This document shows positions 41,056 through 57,092 of a stretch of DNA of 64,000 bases, piece after piece; position 1 is the stretch's first letter; every line of letters begins with the position of its first letter. Below the pieces are notes generated by a model. That model ran no database searches. It was not told where the DNA came from and worked only from the letters and a program-made list of their open reading frames with translations. A program made the position numbers and the translations under genes. This DNA is from Acanthamoeba sp. SK_2022b (lineage: Eukaryota; Discosea; Longamoebia; Acanthamoebidae), in the NCBI GenBank assembly GCA_027943245.1, contig JANDJZ010000146.1, positions 1-64,000 of the forward strand, read 5' to 3'.

Positions 41056-41406
41056 GCAAACAGATGGTCTAAATCGCGTTTTTCGTGCGCCACCGGTGGT
41101 TGGTGTCACACTGCGGCTTTCGCCTGTATTGCCGTGTTGGGTTCGCAAGAGGAACTGCCGCCTGGGGGGAGACCGCAAGATGCCGCCTCGTGCCGCTTAA
41201 TTGAAGAATGCGCCGGCATTCCTCACTTAATTAATACGAAACCAACGTTTGGCCCCACCGCAGTAGCCGCTTGTTGTCTTTTGCTGGGGGGAGGACTGCC
41301 GGATCTTTGGTCCAGCACCGACGTTGTTTTGCAGGAAAATCAGCAGGAGGAAAGAGGTGGTATCGGAGGTAAGAAGGAAGGGGAGGAAGAAGAGAGAAGG
41401 ATATCC
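41056..41406. other. Intergenic / 5' leader
   Basis: 351 bp before the SH3-RhoGAP start. An open frame runs into the RhoGAP ATG from upstream but is not SH3-like, so I treat it as leader. Confidence 0.35.
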
Positions 41407-43795
41407 ATGGCAGAGAATGGAGGCGAGACCGTGTTCTACGCCCGGGCCCTACAAAACTGGAAGAGCAAAGACAAAGGGTACCCCCCCCCGGTGGTTCACG
41501 CGTTACCCTGACTCAAGTCATTAGCCGAATGATTTAAATCTTCATTGCTCTGTGCTGTGTCCTCGCTAGTAACGGACAGTTAATATTTCTTATTTAAACA
41601 ATATTGTTTAATAAAGAAAAATGTTTGTCTTATTGAAATCCAACACTGTACCTGTTCTTGTTGCTTCCTTTTGCGTTGTGCGTTTTCATTATGCTGTAAT
41701 GCTTGTTATTTTCGTTTCTTCGTTTCGGGACTGTTCTCATCTTTTCTCCTGCTGCACAACACAAATCCAAGGGCACTGTCTCTGTCAAAAGGCGGGTTGG
41801 TGAAGGTGCTTTCCGGCTCGGCGGACGGTGAGAAGTTCTTCGGCGAGGTGGGGAAGAAGAAGGGCTGGTTCCCACAGATCTACGTTAAGCGAGAGGCCGG
41901 CGGGGTCGTGCAGTCCTTCCGTCCCGACGTCAGCGGTGGCGAGAGCCCCACCATCAGCGGACCCACTCATGTGCGCAAACACTCACAGAGCCTCGACTCC
42001 CTCTCCCTCCTCGCCGACCAGCTTCCGCCCAGTGCCATCGCTGTGCGTGCCCGTGCCCTTCTCTCTTTCGTTCTTTGGCCTTCGTTTTCGTTCTTTGCTT
42101 TTCTTATATTATATTATTTAATTTTTATGATGCAGGACCTGGGAGGAGACGGCGGGAAGGCAAAGGAGGATGCGGCCGGCTCGCAGCCCGACGATGCGGA
42201 AGAGGGCGGGTCGGGCTCGCGAATCCTGAAGCGATCGGTCACGGTGAACCACCTGCGCCAGCAGAACGCGGGAGGGGTGGATCACGACAAGATGCGCTTG
42301 GACGACATGCTGCGGGGGAGCGGCGGCAGGTTCCTGGGCGGCCGCAGCCTCGACCAGCCTCGGATCCCGGAAGTGGGCGAAGAGGAGTTTGTCGGAGAGG
42401 ATCAGAGCGTAGACAAGCTCACAGAAGAGCAGAACGCGGCCATCGCGCGACTCAAGCGCAACCGCACGCTGCCTCACCTGCGACCTCCGATGCCTTCGCT
42501 GTCCCATTCTCCGATCACGACCGCGTTCTCGAGCCCGACGCTGTCGCACTCCTCGATTGCCATGACGTCGTCGGCGCCGGTGTCGCCTCGCTCTTCGTCG
42601 CCGCGCGGCAGTCTGCGGCCGATCCTGCACAGTGGCACCACCTCGCACTCCTTCAACGCGCTCCCGCTCAGCGCCCTCGGATCGCCCGCCGCGGGCCCCT
42701 CGTCCCCGCGCTCTCGCGTGATGTCGGTCTATCAGCCGCTATCGCAGCCCTCGTCCCCGTCTGGCTCCTCCTCCACCTCGCCTCCAGCGTCCCTCTCCTC
42801 CAACCCGCTCGAGTCTCCCCGCCGCACGCGCTCCTCATCGTCTAACTCGGCCCCGCATCCCGCCATCACCTCCATCTTCCCGCAGCGCTCGCTGTCCCTC
42901 GAGTCGCAGGCCGTGCCACTGACCAACGCCCCGTCCCCGCTCTCCAAACTCGGGGCCACGTCGTCGTCGCGTCGGCAGAGCAAGTCGCACCGAGACGACA
43001 AGAAGGAGAAGAAAAAGAAAAAGGAGGAGAAGAGGGAGAAGAGGGAGGGGAGCAAGAGGAGGCCAAACAGGAAGGGCAGCACGAGACAGCCCGCGAGGAC
43101 GCATCCGGGCAAGGAGGTGTTTGGCGTCTCGCTCGAGGAGCTCATGCAGAGACAGCGCCTGGACCACCCCCACCTCCAGGTGCCCATCGTGCTGCTCAAC
43201 TGCGCGCACGCCATCGTCCTCCTCGAGGGCCACAAGAGGGAGGGCATCTTCAGGTTCGACCCACCTTCTGGTCTTTGCGCGTGCTCGCGCGGTCGCCGGC
43301 CGAATTGGCAATTAATTGTCTCACTGCGCGCACAGGATTTCGGGCAACGCACACAATCTCGAGGCATTGAAGGAGACGATACGGGAACACGAGTACGCCG
43401 ACGACTTCCTCGACGCCCACAACGCCGCGTCGCTCATGAAGATCTGGCTCTCGTCCCTCCCGCAGCCCCTCATCCCAGACAGCCTCACGTATGCGCACTA
43501 CACTCTCCGGCCACGATTCGTGGCCGTGGGTTCACTCTTTCTGATCTTGTCCTCCACCGCAGGCAACGATGCACGGAGAGTATCGGCGATCCCGAGAAGA
43601 GCCTGGCGATTGTGAGCGAAATGCCGGAGATCAACCAGAAGACGCTCGGCTATGTAATACAGTTTCTGCAGCAGTTCATCCTCCCCGAAAAGGTCGTCAC
43701 CAAGATGGACGAGGACAACCTGGCGATGACCCTGGTGCCCGTGATCTTTGATCAGAACGGCGCAATAGGTAAGGCGCGACCCTCAGTGTGCCTTG

Positions 43796-43845
<50 letters not shown>

Positions 43846-44282
43846 TGACACCATGTTGCCAAAGGCTAAAATCCCTTTCAGGTGACATGGTGGAGATGGT
43901 GAAACAGACGCAGCTGCAGAAAGTCTTCGTCGTCAATCTTCTCCAGCACATGAAGTTCACCACGCTTCTCACCTGGAAGGACTTCGAGGACGCCATCGAG
44001 GTGATCAACATCAAGACCGCGGCCAACCAGCAGATGGCGCGAGAGCTCAAGAAGAAGGGCAAGGCCGGCGGGCTCATCGGCGGGCTCGTCAAGCCGTTCT
44101 CCCCGGGCGAGAAGGGGAGCAAGGAGGGCGCGCAGTACAACACTTACCACGCGTCGTCTGGGCCCCTTCCCTCCCCGCGGTACGAAGACCTCTCCAGCAG
44201 CGGAAGCGGAGCAGTCGTGGAGGAGTCCGCTACCGAGGACGAGAGCGAAGAGGAAGACGACGAGCTGTACGAATTCGGATGA
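41407..44282 (+). CDS. SH3-RhoGAP protein
   Basis: GTPase-activating protein for Rho-family GTPases. Exon 1 (41407-41477) and exon 2 (from 41772) join in phase to make an SH3 domain: YARALQNWKSKDKGALSLSK, GGLVKVLS, FFGEVGKKKGWFPQIYVKRE (ALYDY-like start, GWFPxxYV end). A long Ser/Pro-rich, basic linker follows (42130-43100). The RhoGAP domain starts FGVSLEELMQRQRLDHPHLQ, has the arginine finger in REGIFRISGNAHNLEALKE, then AASLMKIWLSSLPQPLIP, EINQKTLGYVIQFLQQF and MDEDNLAMTLVPVIF. The finger Arg and the later Lys/Asn environment are present, so activity is expected. The tail is acidic, ending DDELYEFG. The SH3 presumably recruits it to Pro-rich partners in actin control. An intron holds a (GT)n run. 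Confidence 0.88.
43801..43844. repeat. (GT)n microsatellite in RhoGAP intron
   Basis: About 22 TG units, 30 bp inside the intron after the exon ending DQNGAIG. GT is on the coding strand. Confidence 0.95.
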
Positions 44283-44474
44283 TCGTGCACTCGACCTGCC
44301 ACCTTTACTGCCACCTTTACAAAACCCTGATAGGTTGGGCTGCTCCTTAGTTGTAAATCTAAAGATTCTTCTTGCCGGCGCAGAAAGAAAAATAGTTTCT
44401 TTTAATATACAATTTTATTTTTGCTCGCTTTTACGGAGCAAAAAGCCTATTGCAGATTCGAATTGAATTGGACA

Positions 44475-45019
44475 ATGGCGGCACGCAAGGGCAGCAGCGG
44501 TTTCCTCTCTCGCATCTCTTCCTCCTTCAAGCCCGTCACTGGCTATCAGGCCTACGGTATGCGTCAAATTGCGCTCCGTAGGAGAGTTAATCCTATGTTA
44601 ATAATCCTATGCAAAAACCATTGCTTAACATTCCCCCCCCCCCAATCCAATTCTTCATCGTTGTGTAGGTCTCAGGCTTGAGGATTTCTACAATGCCGAA
44701 AACCCCGAGATCCAGGAGGTGTTGAGGAGACTTCCCAACAAGACCAAGGAGGAGCGAGACCTCAGGATCCGCCGCGGTCACGAGCTCCACCTGAAGGGTG
44801 CCACCCTGCCCGAATCGTCGTGGACCACCCCCGAGGAAGACGGCCAGACCTACATGGAGCCCTATATGAGTGAGGTAGTCCAGGAAATCGAGGAGAGGAA
44901 GGACTTCCGGTCTGACTTCCTGCGTATGTCCCCCCCCCAATTGGCAAGAATGTCGTAATTTGCTAATGCGGATGTTTTATGTGACAGTCCCCGTGGAGAA
45001 GAGGCATTTGCGCAAGTAG
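44475..45019 (+). CDS. Cytochrome bc1 complex subunit 7 (Qcr7/UQCRB)
   Basis: 14-kDa subunit of mitochondrial respiratory complex III on the matrix side, stabilising cytochrome b. Three exons in phase, 44475-44556, 44669-44923 and 44988-45019, give 122 aa, the normal family length. Signature blocks: YGLRLEDFYNAENPEIQEVL, RRLPNKTKEERDLRIRRGHE, LPESSWTTPEEDGQTYMEPY and MSEVVQEIEERKDFR. WT-x-PEED-x-x-Y-x-x-PY is diagnostic. No cleavable presequence is needed in this family; the N-terminus MAARKGSSGFLSRISSSF is basic. The gene converges with the NTPase gene with only 61 bp between stops. Confidence 0.93.
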
Positions 45020-45080
45020 AGAGGTGTGATTATTGCGGATTGAGGCGCATGCGTAATAAAGTGTGCGTACATCACCATTA

Positions 45081-45741
45081 CTACGTCGCTTCATTTTTCC
45101 AAGAGAGCAGCGCATCCGAAAGGAAAGCTGCTCGTGGCCTCTTGCCGCCCGTGACCACGGTATGCGGGTCCGCATACACAGACCATTCTCCCTGCACCAC
45201 CAAACGGGGGGAGGGATTAGGGCGCCGTGAATAATCGACGGCCGGCGCTTGCTCACCTGGGGGCTCTTGGGAAAATCATCTGGTATGTCCAGCTCATCGC
45301 TCCAGATGACGGACTCCTCTGTCTTCCCCTCCAGCTTGTGTATGACTACAATGCAGGCTGCGTCCACCCACTTCTGCTGACCCTCAGGACCCACCTGGTA
45401 CATCCCGTTCTCGATGCCCACGCACAAATCGGCGTCTGTGGCCACACTTTCATGGTCAACCTTGGTCCATGAAGCTTCGTGGAGGTGGTCGTACCCGGTT
45501 TGGCCTTGTGCGCCTCCTTCGCTCTGTGCCGTGCCCCTACGAGGGCCAAAAGCACGTCAGCAGGAGGTGCGAAGAGAGAGAGAAAGGAAGGCTGGTGTGT
45601 GCCTTCTTCTGTCTGTGGACGGCCCACAGGCTGCGGGGGGACCGCAGAGACCACCGCCACACCACTAACTACAGCGTCGGGATAGACCTGGCGAAGAGCC
45701 GCCAGCTTGATGGCGCTGGTTGACCCCACAACAACCTCCAT
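45081..45741 (-). CDS. Inosine/xanthosine triphosphatase family (YjjX/DUF84) protein
   Basis: House-cleaning NTPase that hydrolyses ITP/XTP-like non-canonical nucleotides. ATG 45741 starts MEVVVGSTSAIKLAALRQVY, the VGSTN-P-K phosphate-binding start of the family, followed by VSAVPPQPVG (typically SGVxxQPxG) and, after an intron, RHRAKEAHK (family NRA-x-x-A). After the next intron: DADLCVGIENGMYQV (diagnostic GIENG) and KWVDAACIVVIHKLEG. The last exon begins GEWSVYADPHTVVTGGKRPR and ends LLSWKNEAT at 45081-45083. The length (about 180 aa) fits. Shares a divergent promoter region of 151 bp with the SNF2 gene. Confidence 0.85.
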
Positions 45742-45892
45742 TTCTTTTTAGCCACCACAAAAAATAACCAAACAACAACAACAACATGTTTCGTTTGTGC
45801 TCGCCCTCGAAAAATAATTCCAGGTATACCAAGCAGGAGCAAGCGCTTTACTCGGTGCGGCTTGTTGTTTCCACACTGCCGGCAGCAAGAGG

Positions 45893-50728
<4,836 letters not shown>

Positions 50729-50763
50729 GAGGCCTCCTGTTCGGGCACATGCGACCTCAATGT

Positions 50764-51186
50764 TCACGAGCAAAAGCTACCATGACTCCTCACGAATGAA
50801 TGTTTTGCTTCGCCAAATTCTAAGAACGCCAGAGCAAGTTCCCAACTGTTGTCGCAGGCTCCACAAATGAGTTCAGAAACGCCAGTTCGGAGTTGCGTTT
50901 TGTAAATCCTATCAACTGTGCCCTCTTCAAGCTCACAAGCTAAAAAGAGAGGTTCGGCACAGTGAGAAAAAAGCTCAGCAGAGTCAGCATTGGGTATGGT
51001 GGGAGGCAGAGTGCAAGGAACTGAAGAAGTTCTCAAGGTAAGAGAAGCAAAGTCCCTATGTGGGGTATACCAGTAGGAAGAGAACAGAGAATCAAGAACA
51101 GAATTTGGGTCTAGCACCCTCCTCTGTCTGAGTGAAGAAAAAGCTTTCCAACTGATATGCCTGTGGAGGGACAAAAATTTACACAA
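50764..51186 (-). other. Open frame of 140 codons, duplicated, coding status uncertain
   Basis: A minus-strand frame (MCKFLSLHRHISWKAFSSLR to RSHGSFCS) downstream of the SNF2 stop. The second copy at 52691-53113 is identical except for one residue (Asp versus Gly in NSVLxSLF) that I noticed. No family recognised. Preservation in both units may only reflect recent duplication. Neighbouring frames in the same units show no domain. Confidence 0.25.
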
Positions 51187-51987
51187 ATAACCATCAGTGT
51201 GACATATGCCTTGTGGAAAAACCTGGGAGACTGGTGGTTCTGATTTGGTCTAGATATTGGAGAAGAGTTGGTTGATGTCTTCATGAGCGTGGCCAACTCT
51301 TTACGTCTTATAGGGCATCCACCCCAGTGGAGAGTGAGGCCAGGTTAGGAGGCCATGCAGCCAGTTGTGAAGATCGTTCTCTGCTGCTGGGGAGAGCTGG
51401 GCATGGTCACTCCAGCTCCTTCTTGAGGCAATGACATGGTATGTGTTACTGTAACAAGAGCTTCGCCAGCAGGACTGCCCTGGAGTACAACGCCCTTTCC
51501 CACCACTGCTGTGAGCCAGTGAACAGGACTGAGCTGGTTGCGTTGTGGAGCTGGACCAATCTCTGCTTGCTGCCTCTTTTGATTATCCAATGGGTGGTGC
51601 GCCTTGGTTCTGAGTATCCATTTTTGGGTTGTGGATGTTTTATTTTTCTTTTTATTTAGTGCAACAATTGGTTTTGGCTGCCTGAAATCTTTTGTGGAGA
51701 TTTGCATAATGATTTGCCTCTTGGGGTGTGGGTGCTTTGGCAAGTGTGTGTATGCTGCATAGCCAGCTGTATATTGTAGTTACCCTTGGTATTGTCAGTG
51801 GCTCTACACTCTTCTGATCAATCTTCCTGTGCCTTTTTGACATAGAACGCCTTGGGATTTACACTAGTGACTTGGAGCTCAACATTCACAATGCGCTTGC
51901 CAACAAGCCACAGCATTGGGCTATCCCAACGAGCGACAACAACCTTTTGCGGGCCACATCGCTCCTACATGTCATCCGGTTCCACTA

Positions 51988-53748
51988 CTCTGTTCGTGTC
52001 GTTAAGGAGTTGGTCGAGAACGACGCGACAGTCGCATCATCATCTTCTCCCAGTGGGATCAAATGCTGAGCCACGTCGGTGGTCCCTCTCTCCTCTCCAC
52101 ACGCTGACTTTGGCCTGTGGGAGCCGCACACTCGGGCAATCGGGGATTCGCTAACACTGTGTATGGTTTTTTTGACACGACAGGCGACATCTTGGAAGGA
52201 ACGGCCAGCCACCTGTGCCTCTCCAGGGAACGTGCACCTTCTCGTCACCTGCACACCCAGCACACATGTGGGCTCACGTTGGTCCGTATCGCAGGAGAAC
52301 GCAGCATCCGGTACCAACCTCACAGGAGCCACCCACATCCTGCTGGTCGACCCCATCTCCGGGTCGCGTAAACGGGCGCGTGCGATCGAAGCGCAGGTGG
52401 GCCGCTCCCCCTTTCCTCCATTTTGGCTGCGGTCGCACTTGCGCTTATGCGCATTGGGGGGGGTCGTACTTGGTGCAGGCGATCGGGCGTGCGCATCGTC
52501 TCGGCCAGACACACAAGGTAACGGTGGTTCGCTTCATCGTCGTTGACACGGTTGAATTCGATGCCTATCTCAACAACTACCGCAACGGTCCTGTTGAAGA
52601 CGAGGATGATGTCGATGATGGCGTCGCTGGCGCCCATGGTCCTCTTGGAGTCTAGGAGGCCTCCTGTTCGGGCACATGCGACCTCAATGTTCACGAGCAA
52701 AAGCTACCATGACTCCTCACGAATGAATGTTTTGCTTCGCCAAATTCTAAGAACGCCAGAGCAAGTTCCCAACTGTTGTCGCAGGCTCCACAAATGAGTT
52801 CAGAAACGCCAGTTCGGAGTTGCGTTTTGTAAATCCTATCAACTGTGCCCTCTTCAAGCTCACAAGCTAAAAAGAGAGGTTCGGCACAGTGAGAAAAAAG
52901 CTCAGCAGAGTCAGCATTGGGTATGGTGGGAGGCAGAGTGCAAGGAACTGAAGAAGTTCTCAAGGTAAGAGAAGCAAAGTCCCTATGTGGGGTATACCAG
53001 TAGGAAGAGAACAGAGAACCAAGAACAGAATTTGGGTCTAGCACCCTCCTCTGTCTGAGTGAAGAAAAAGCTTTCCAACTGATATGCCTGTGGAGGGACA
53101 AAAATTTACACAAATAACCATCAGTGTGACATATGCCTTGTGGAAAAACCTGGGAGACTGGTGGTTCTGATTTGGTCTAGATAATGGAGAAGAGTTGGTT
53201 GATGTCTTCATGAGCGTGGCCAACTCTTTATGTCTTATAGGGCATCCACCCCAGTGGAGAGTGAGGTTCCAGGTTAGGAGGCCATGCAGCCAGTTGTGAA
53301 GATCGTTCTCTGCTGCTGGGGAGAGCTGGGCATGGTCACTCCAGCTCCTTCTTGAGGCAATGACATGGTATGTGTTACTGTAACAAGAGCTTCGCCAGCA
53401 GGACTGCCCTGGAGTGCAACGCCCTTTCCCACCACTGCTGTGAGCCAGTGAACAGGACTGAGCTGGTTGCGTTGTGGAGCTGGACCAATCTCTGCTTGCT
53501 GCCTCTTTTGATTATCCAATGGGTGGTGCGCCTTGGTTCTGAGTATCCATTTTTGGGTTGTGGATGTTTTATTTTTCTTTTTATTTAGTGCAACAATAGG
53601 CTATGGTTTTGGCTGCCTGAAATCTTTTGTGGAGATTTGCATAATGATTTGCCTCTTGGGGTGTTTGTATATTGTAGTTACCCTTGGTATTGTCAGTGGC
53701 TCTACACTCTTCTGATCAATCTTCCTCTGCTTTTTGACATAGAACGCC
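51988..53748 (+). repeat. Tandem duplication unit B
   Basis: Second copy of unit A. Relative to A it lacks about 74 bp of a SNF2 exon (around 52236), has single-base deletions in the VKELVEND exon, and near its end differs by small indels (53598-53605 insertion; loss of about 28 bp near 53667). It starts next to a short shared word CTACATGTCATC, also present at about 49904 in unit A's flank, suggesting a homology-assisted breakpoint. Confidence 0.9.
51996..52655 (+). pseudogene. Truncated, frameshifted duplicate of the SNF2 helicase C-terminus
   Basis: Copies the last exons of the SNF2 gene. Broken by a one-base loss in GAGAACGAC-GCG (versus GAC-GAC-GAC), another at GTGTCGTT (versus GTGTACGTT), and a deletion of roughly 74 bp that removes the exon encoding the GNVHQRNKAISAF segment. 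The final exons (AIGRAHRLGQTHK to GAHGPLGV) are intact and identical, stop at 52653-52655. No promoter or N-terminal half, so not expected to make a helicase. Confidence 0.85.
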
Positions 53749-54148
53749 TCGTCAGACATGAGCTGTGGGACAACTACACCACAGCACAGGTGGAGGGACA
53801 CCACCTCAATTGGCTCATTCTTGACTGAATCAGTGGTTTTGAAAACTTCGTCAATGCACATGGCTCAGTCATCCTGAACGCCTTCAACTACTACAAGACT
53901 TGCTGCTTGCCTCACTTCAAACCACGTGGCTTACCTACAAACTACAAAGCTCTTTTGGAGTTCTTGGAATGTAGCACTTATGAATGAAACAGCTCTTACC
54001 ATGTTAACAAATTCATATACACAGCACATGCAAGAAGGGCAGCAGGCACCAAATCCAGGCACCCTGAGCAAGTACTTTACCACGTTTGACAGCCTCACCA
54101 AGCATCCTGGCGTCATAGAGTAGGTCTCCCTATATATATGACCGAATT

Positions 54149-54170
54149 GAACCCAATGCACATTGGGTTC
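54149..54170. repeat. Short palindrome, type A
   Basis: Perfect 10-nt arms GAACCCAATG and CATTGGGTTC around CA. Lies at the left end of a likely intron of the left arm. Confidence 0.9.
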
Positions 54171-54209
54171 TGTGGTTGCTGAATTTTTGTTATGTGAATC
54201 ACACCTGAC

Positions 54210-54223
54210 CTGATGTGCATCAG
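54210..54223. repeat. Short palindrome, type B
   Basis: Arms CTGATG and CATCAG around TG, 40 bp after the type A copy at 54149. Confidence 0.85.
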
Positions 54224-54382
54224 TTTACCATGCAACAAGCTCAACCACAATGCTCCAAGCAGCGAGACTCTCATTACGCTCAACATGCTCAATTCCAGTA
54301 GCTTTCAGATTCTCACCAGGGGGCAGATGAAGCACCTTCTTGCCCACTACCTCAAGTGGCTTCCAGAATTTGGACAACCACA

Positions 54383-54404
54383 GAACCCAATGTGCATTGG
54401 GTTC
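54383..54404. repeat. Short palindrome, type A
   Basis: Arms GAACCCAATG and CATTGGGTTC around TG. Identical arms to 54149-54170 with a different spacer. Confidence 0.9.
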
Positions 54405-54863
54405 ACTTTTATATCTTTTTTGCAAAACACTCAGGTCCCTCTACAAGGACATTTGCCTGAGCCAGAACGTCCTAGCTGATGAAAGCAGCCAATTCAAAGT
54501 CACACAAACAGAGATTAGTGAGTCTGTGGCTGAGTGCTACAAGGGCCATCCTTCTTGTAGTCTTGTAGGGATGGCTTTTATAGCAGTCATCCACAGACTC
54601 TTGAGTCTGTGTCTGCATGACTTTGAAGTGGCTTTCGTGAGCAAGGATGTTCTGGATGAGGCAAATGTCCTGGTAGAGGGATGGTGGCATGGGGCAGTGC
54701 ATGCTTCTTGATAGGCCTGCATGTAGGTGTGAAGCTGTTCCTCTACATTGTTCCAGTAGTTGGTCAAAACTGTCCAGAAGTCCTCTGCAAGAAAGGTGCA
54801 TTGGGTTGGAAAGACGAGTGATTATGAAGTCAGATGCATTTGCAAAAAAGACCAAAAACAAAC

Positions 54864-54877
54864 CTGATGCGCATCAG
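54864..54877. repeat. Short palindrome, type B
   Basis: Arms CTGATG and CATCAG around CG. It occupies the position in the right arm that corresponds to the type A copy at 54383 in the left arm. Confidence 0.85.
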
Positions 54878-55058
54878 TAAAAACACGGTGCATACTTTTG
54901 CTGGTTGCTACTGGAAGCCACTTCTGGTAGTGGGAAAGAAGGCACTTCCTCACCAGTGAGAATTTGCTTGCCACTTGGATCATCATTGTTGTGCTTGTGG
55001 ATGAACGGATGTGCATCAGGTCAGGTGTGGCACATAAGAAAAAATCAGCAACCACAAA

Positions 55059-55070
55059 ACCCAATTGGGT
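55059..55070. repeat. Short palindrome, type A variant
   Basis: ACCCAATTGGGT, without the central GCAC, followed 4 bp later by a half site ACATTGGGTT. Right-arm counterpart of 54149-54170. Confidence 0.75.
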
Positions 55071-55510
55071 ATTACATTGGGTTCAAGGTGACATATGTTT
55101 GGCGCCCTATCTATGACGCCAGGATGCTTGGTGAGGCTGTTGAAAGTGGTAAAGTACCCTGAGCAAGGACTAGCTCAGGGTGCCCAGATTTGGTGCCTGC
55201 CCTTCATGCATGTGCTGTATATGGATTTGTTAAAACTGTAAGAAGCTCTCTCATTCAGAAGTGGGACTTACCAAGAACTCTGAACGAGCTTTGTAGTTCG
55301 TAGCTTGGCCAGGGGTTTAAAGTGTGGCAAGCAGCTGGTCTTGTAGTAGTTGAAGGCCTTTCAGATGCATTCTGGATGGCTGAGTTGTGAGCATTTACAA
55401 AGTTTTTAGATTTGGTGTGTTCACAATTAGCCAGTTGAGGTGGTGTCCCTCCGCAGAGCAGATGGTGTAGTAGTTGTCCCACACCTCATGGCTGACAAGG
55501 CGCCAAACAA

Positions 55511-55527
55511 CCTGATGTGCATTGGGG
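55511..55527. repeat. Short palindrome, A/B hybrid
   Basis: Left half CCTGATG (type B) and right half CATTGGGG (type A) around TG, just outside the right arm. Confidence 0.7.
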
Positions 55528-56190
55528 TCAAATCCACAGTAATGTGACAAGTGCAAACATACCAAATTTGTCAGTGTGCCCTCACAGTTAAAAAATTGTT
55601 GTTAAACTAAAGCACTGAAAATGAAAAAAAGGAAACAGCCATTGTAAAATGATATGCAGAGGAGAGGATCTTCATGAAAACCCACTGCACATCAGGATTG
55701 AAATGTGGGTGATTGACAAACTATTCAATCATAAATGGATGAAGGCAAGGCCAGAGAAAACCCAAGCACATCAGTTCAGAAATAGATTTTTTGAATGGGC
55801 TTACTGGTGTTTAACAAACTCATTTTCACCCAATGGAGTCTACTCTCCAACCATTGCTCAACATTGCTCAACAGTCTTCTTTTAACAGTAGACACTGCCT
55901 AAAACCTCCTCTATTATCAAATGAGAGGTCGAAAATGACTGGCGTTTTTGAGTACAACACATGGGCAAGCGGATTATATTTGAGGTGAAATGTTGTTGGT
56001 ATAAGGGCAACATGAAGAAAATCAGATAGAGAAATTGTTTTATTTGGATTGTGTATGTGTATGTGGTCCACATCTGTTTTGTCTTTGGAATTGGGGCAAG
56101 ATCAAGAATATTGGATCAAGAAATTGTTTTATTTGGATCATATATATGTGGTCACCATTGATTTTGTCATGGGCCAACTGTTGCAAGTAT
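55528..56190. other. AT-rich region without a recognisable gene
   Basis: About 660 bp of low-GC sequence with only half sites of the short palindromes (CACATCAG near 55690 and 55770). No conserved frame. Confidence 0.5.
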
Positions 56191-56226
56191 CCTGCTGGCC
56201 TGTGCTATGAATTTTCAGGCCAACTC

Positions 56227-56833
56227 TCACACATGTCCAAAAGTTGCTTTTGTAGTGCAGGTCTCATCTGGCACCAGGTGGAAAGACCCATCATCATCTT
56301 CCTCTAACCAGTTGAGGAAGATTTGTGCCCTTGTAGTGCGCTTCACCAAGCCAAGCCAAACACTGCCTTTTTCACCAGACACTGCTATTATAGCACCATC
56401 TTCAGGCTTATCAGCGGTGAGATCACAGGTGGCCTTGCCTGTCAGGGCAAGGCCAGCACAGTAAGGTGGGTCAAGAGGCTCAGCAGGAATTGTATCATGG
56501 GCTTGAGAAGTGGCATAGTTGTAAACCCACTGAAATGGATTCACAAGTAGGCACTCATAAGGAGGATTATTGAAGAGAGATACCATGCGCTCTAAGAGGC
56601 CTGGAGCTGAGCACAGTTGTTGAGGTCTGTGAGGGCATGCAGGGTATCCTTGAGAGTGGTTGGATCAAGCTGAGCAGGAACCAGGGGGATAGGGCCATGA
56701 GGCTTGAAGAGGTGCAGTCCTTCCAGGAAGATGGGAGAGGCGCCAGCATGGGAAGTACACTTGAACCATCCATAATCACAGACAAGACACCACTGGGACC
56801 CGTGCTTGCTTCCTGCTGATGAAGGTGATACAT
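56227..56833 (-). pseudogene. Decayed coding region of unknown, possibly transposon, origin
   Basis: Two overlapping minus-strand frames in different phases. The downstream one (56586-56227) reads NPPYECLLVNPFQWVYNYAT, then GAIIAVSGEKGSVWLGLVKR, FLNWLEEDDDGSFHLVPDET. The VWLGLV, FLNWL and DGSF spacing suggests a BAH/chromo-like reader strand set as found at the end of some element-encoded proteins. The upstream one (56833-56567) reads SVIMDGSSVLPMLAPLPSSW. I do not recognise a family with confidence. The frame break and isolation argue for a relic. Confidence 0.35.
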
Positions 56834-57070
56834 CTAGTGCTCCTTTTCAATAAGGCGCAACTGCTTGAACTTTTGCTTCATTAGCTGGGCCCTCTGTGCT
56901 GTTGTCATGCACTGATTAATCAGTCAAATTCACATGAATTCTCCTACACGTCATCACCATTGCCATGCCTAGGGACTTACCATTTATTGTGTGGTGTATC
57001 AGTTCAGATGTCACACCACACACCCAATTCTTCCCACATTTTTTTCTGCCCATGATTGTTACCAAGGATC

Positions 57071-57092
57071 ATGTTTTTTTTTTTTTTTTTTT
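57071..57092. repeat. Poly-T tract
   Basis: About 20 consecutive T in the AT-rich region; could be a poly-A tail of a minus-strand retro-copied fragment or simple slippage. Confidence 0.6.

Larger units (their letters stand above)
53743..54560 (+). mobile_element. Left arm of a large imperfect inverted repeat with decayed coding sequence
   Basis: Pairs with the reverse complement of 54562-55504. Protein-like stretches on + are ELWDNYTTAQVEGHHLNWLI, FNYYKTCCLPHFKPRG, KHLLAHYLKWLPEF and LYKDICLSQNVLADES, broken by stops and frame changes. The same phrases read on the minus strand of the right arm. No transposase motif recognised. Mobile origin is inferred from repetition, AT-richness and decay. 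Confidence 0.6.
54562..55504 (-). mobile_element. Right arm of the large imperfect inverted repeat
   Basis: Reverse-complement partner of 53743-54560. Matching phrases on minus: WDNYYT then GHHLNWLIV, HYQKWLPVATSK, LYQDICLIQNILAHESHFK and VDDCYKSHP. It holds about 180 bp more than the left arm (54700-54900), including AEDFWTVLTNYWNN-like sequence that may be coding lost from the left arm. Symmetry centre is at about 54561, beside TTCTTGTAG/TCTTGTAGG. Arms differ at many positions, so the inversion is old or the two copies were already diverged when joined. Confidence 0.6.

Noticed and set aside
42075..42845. 256-codon plus frame overlapping the SH3-RhoGAP linker
   Set aside because: Out of phase with the SH3 and RhoGAP exons; rich in Arg/Ala/Pro as expected from a shifted GC-rich frame.
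52691..53113. Two independent 140-residue genes conserved by selection (with 50764-51186)
   Set aside because: Near identity of the two frames equals the near identity of the surrounding non-coding DNA, so it is explained by the recent duplication.
53743..55504. Terminal inverted repeats of a classical DNA transposon with a central transposase
   Set aside because: The symmetry runs to the centre with almost no spacer and no transposase motif (DDE, KDZ, HUH) was seen, so a foldback or head-to-head arrangement fits better.
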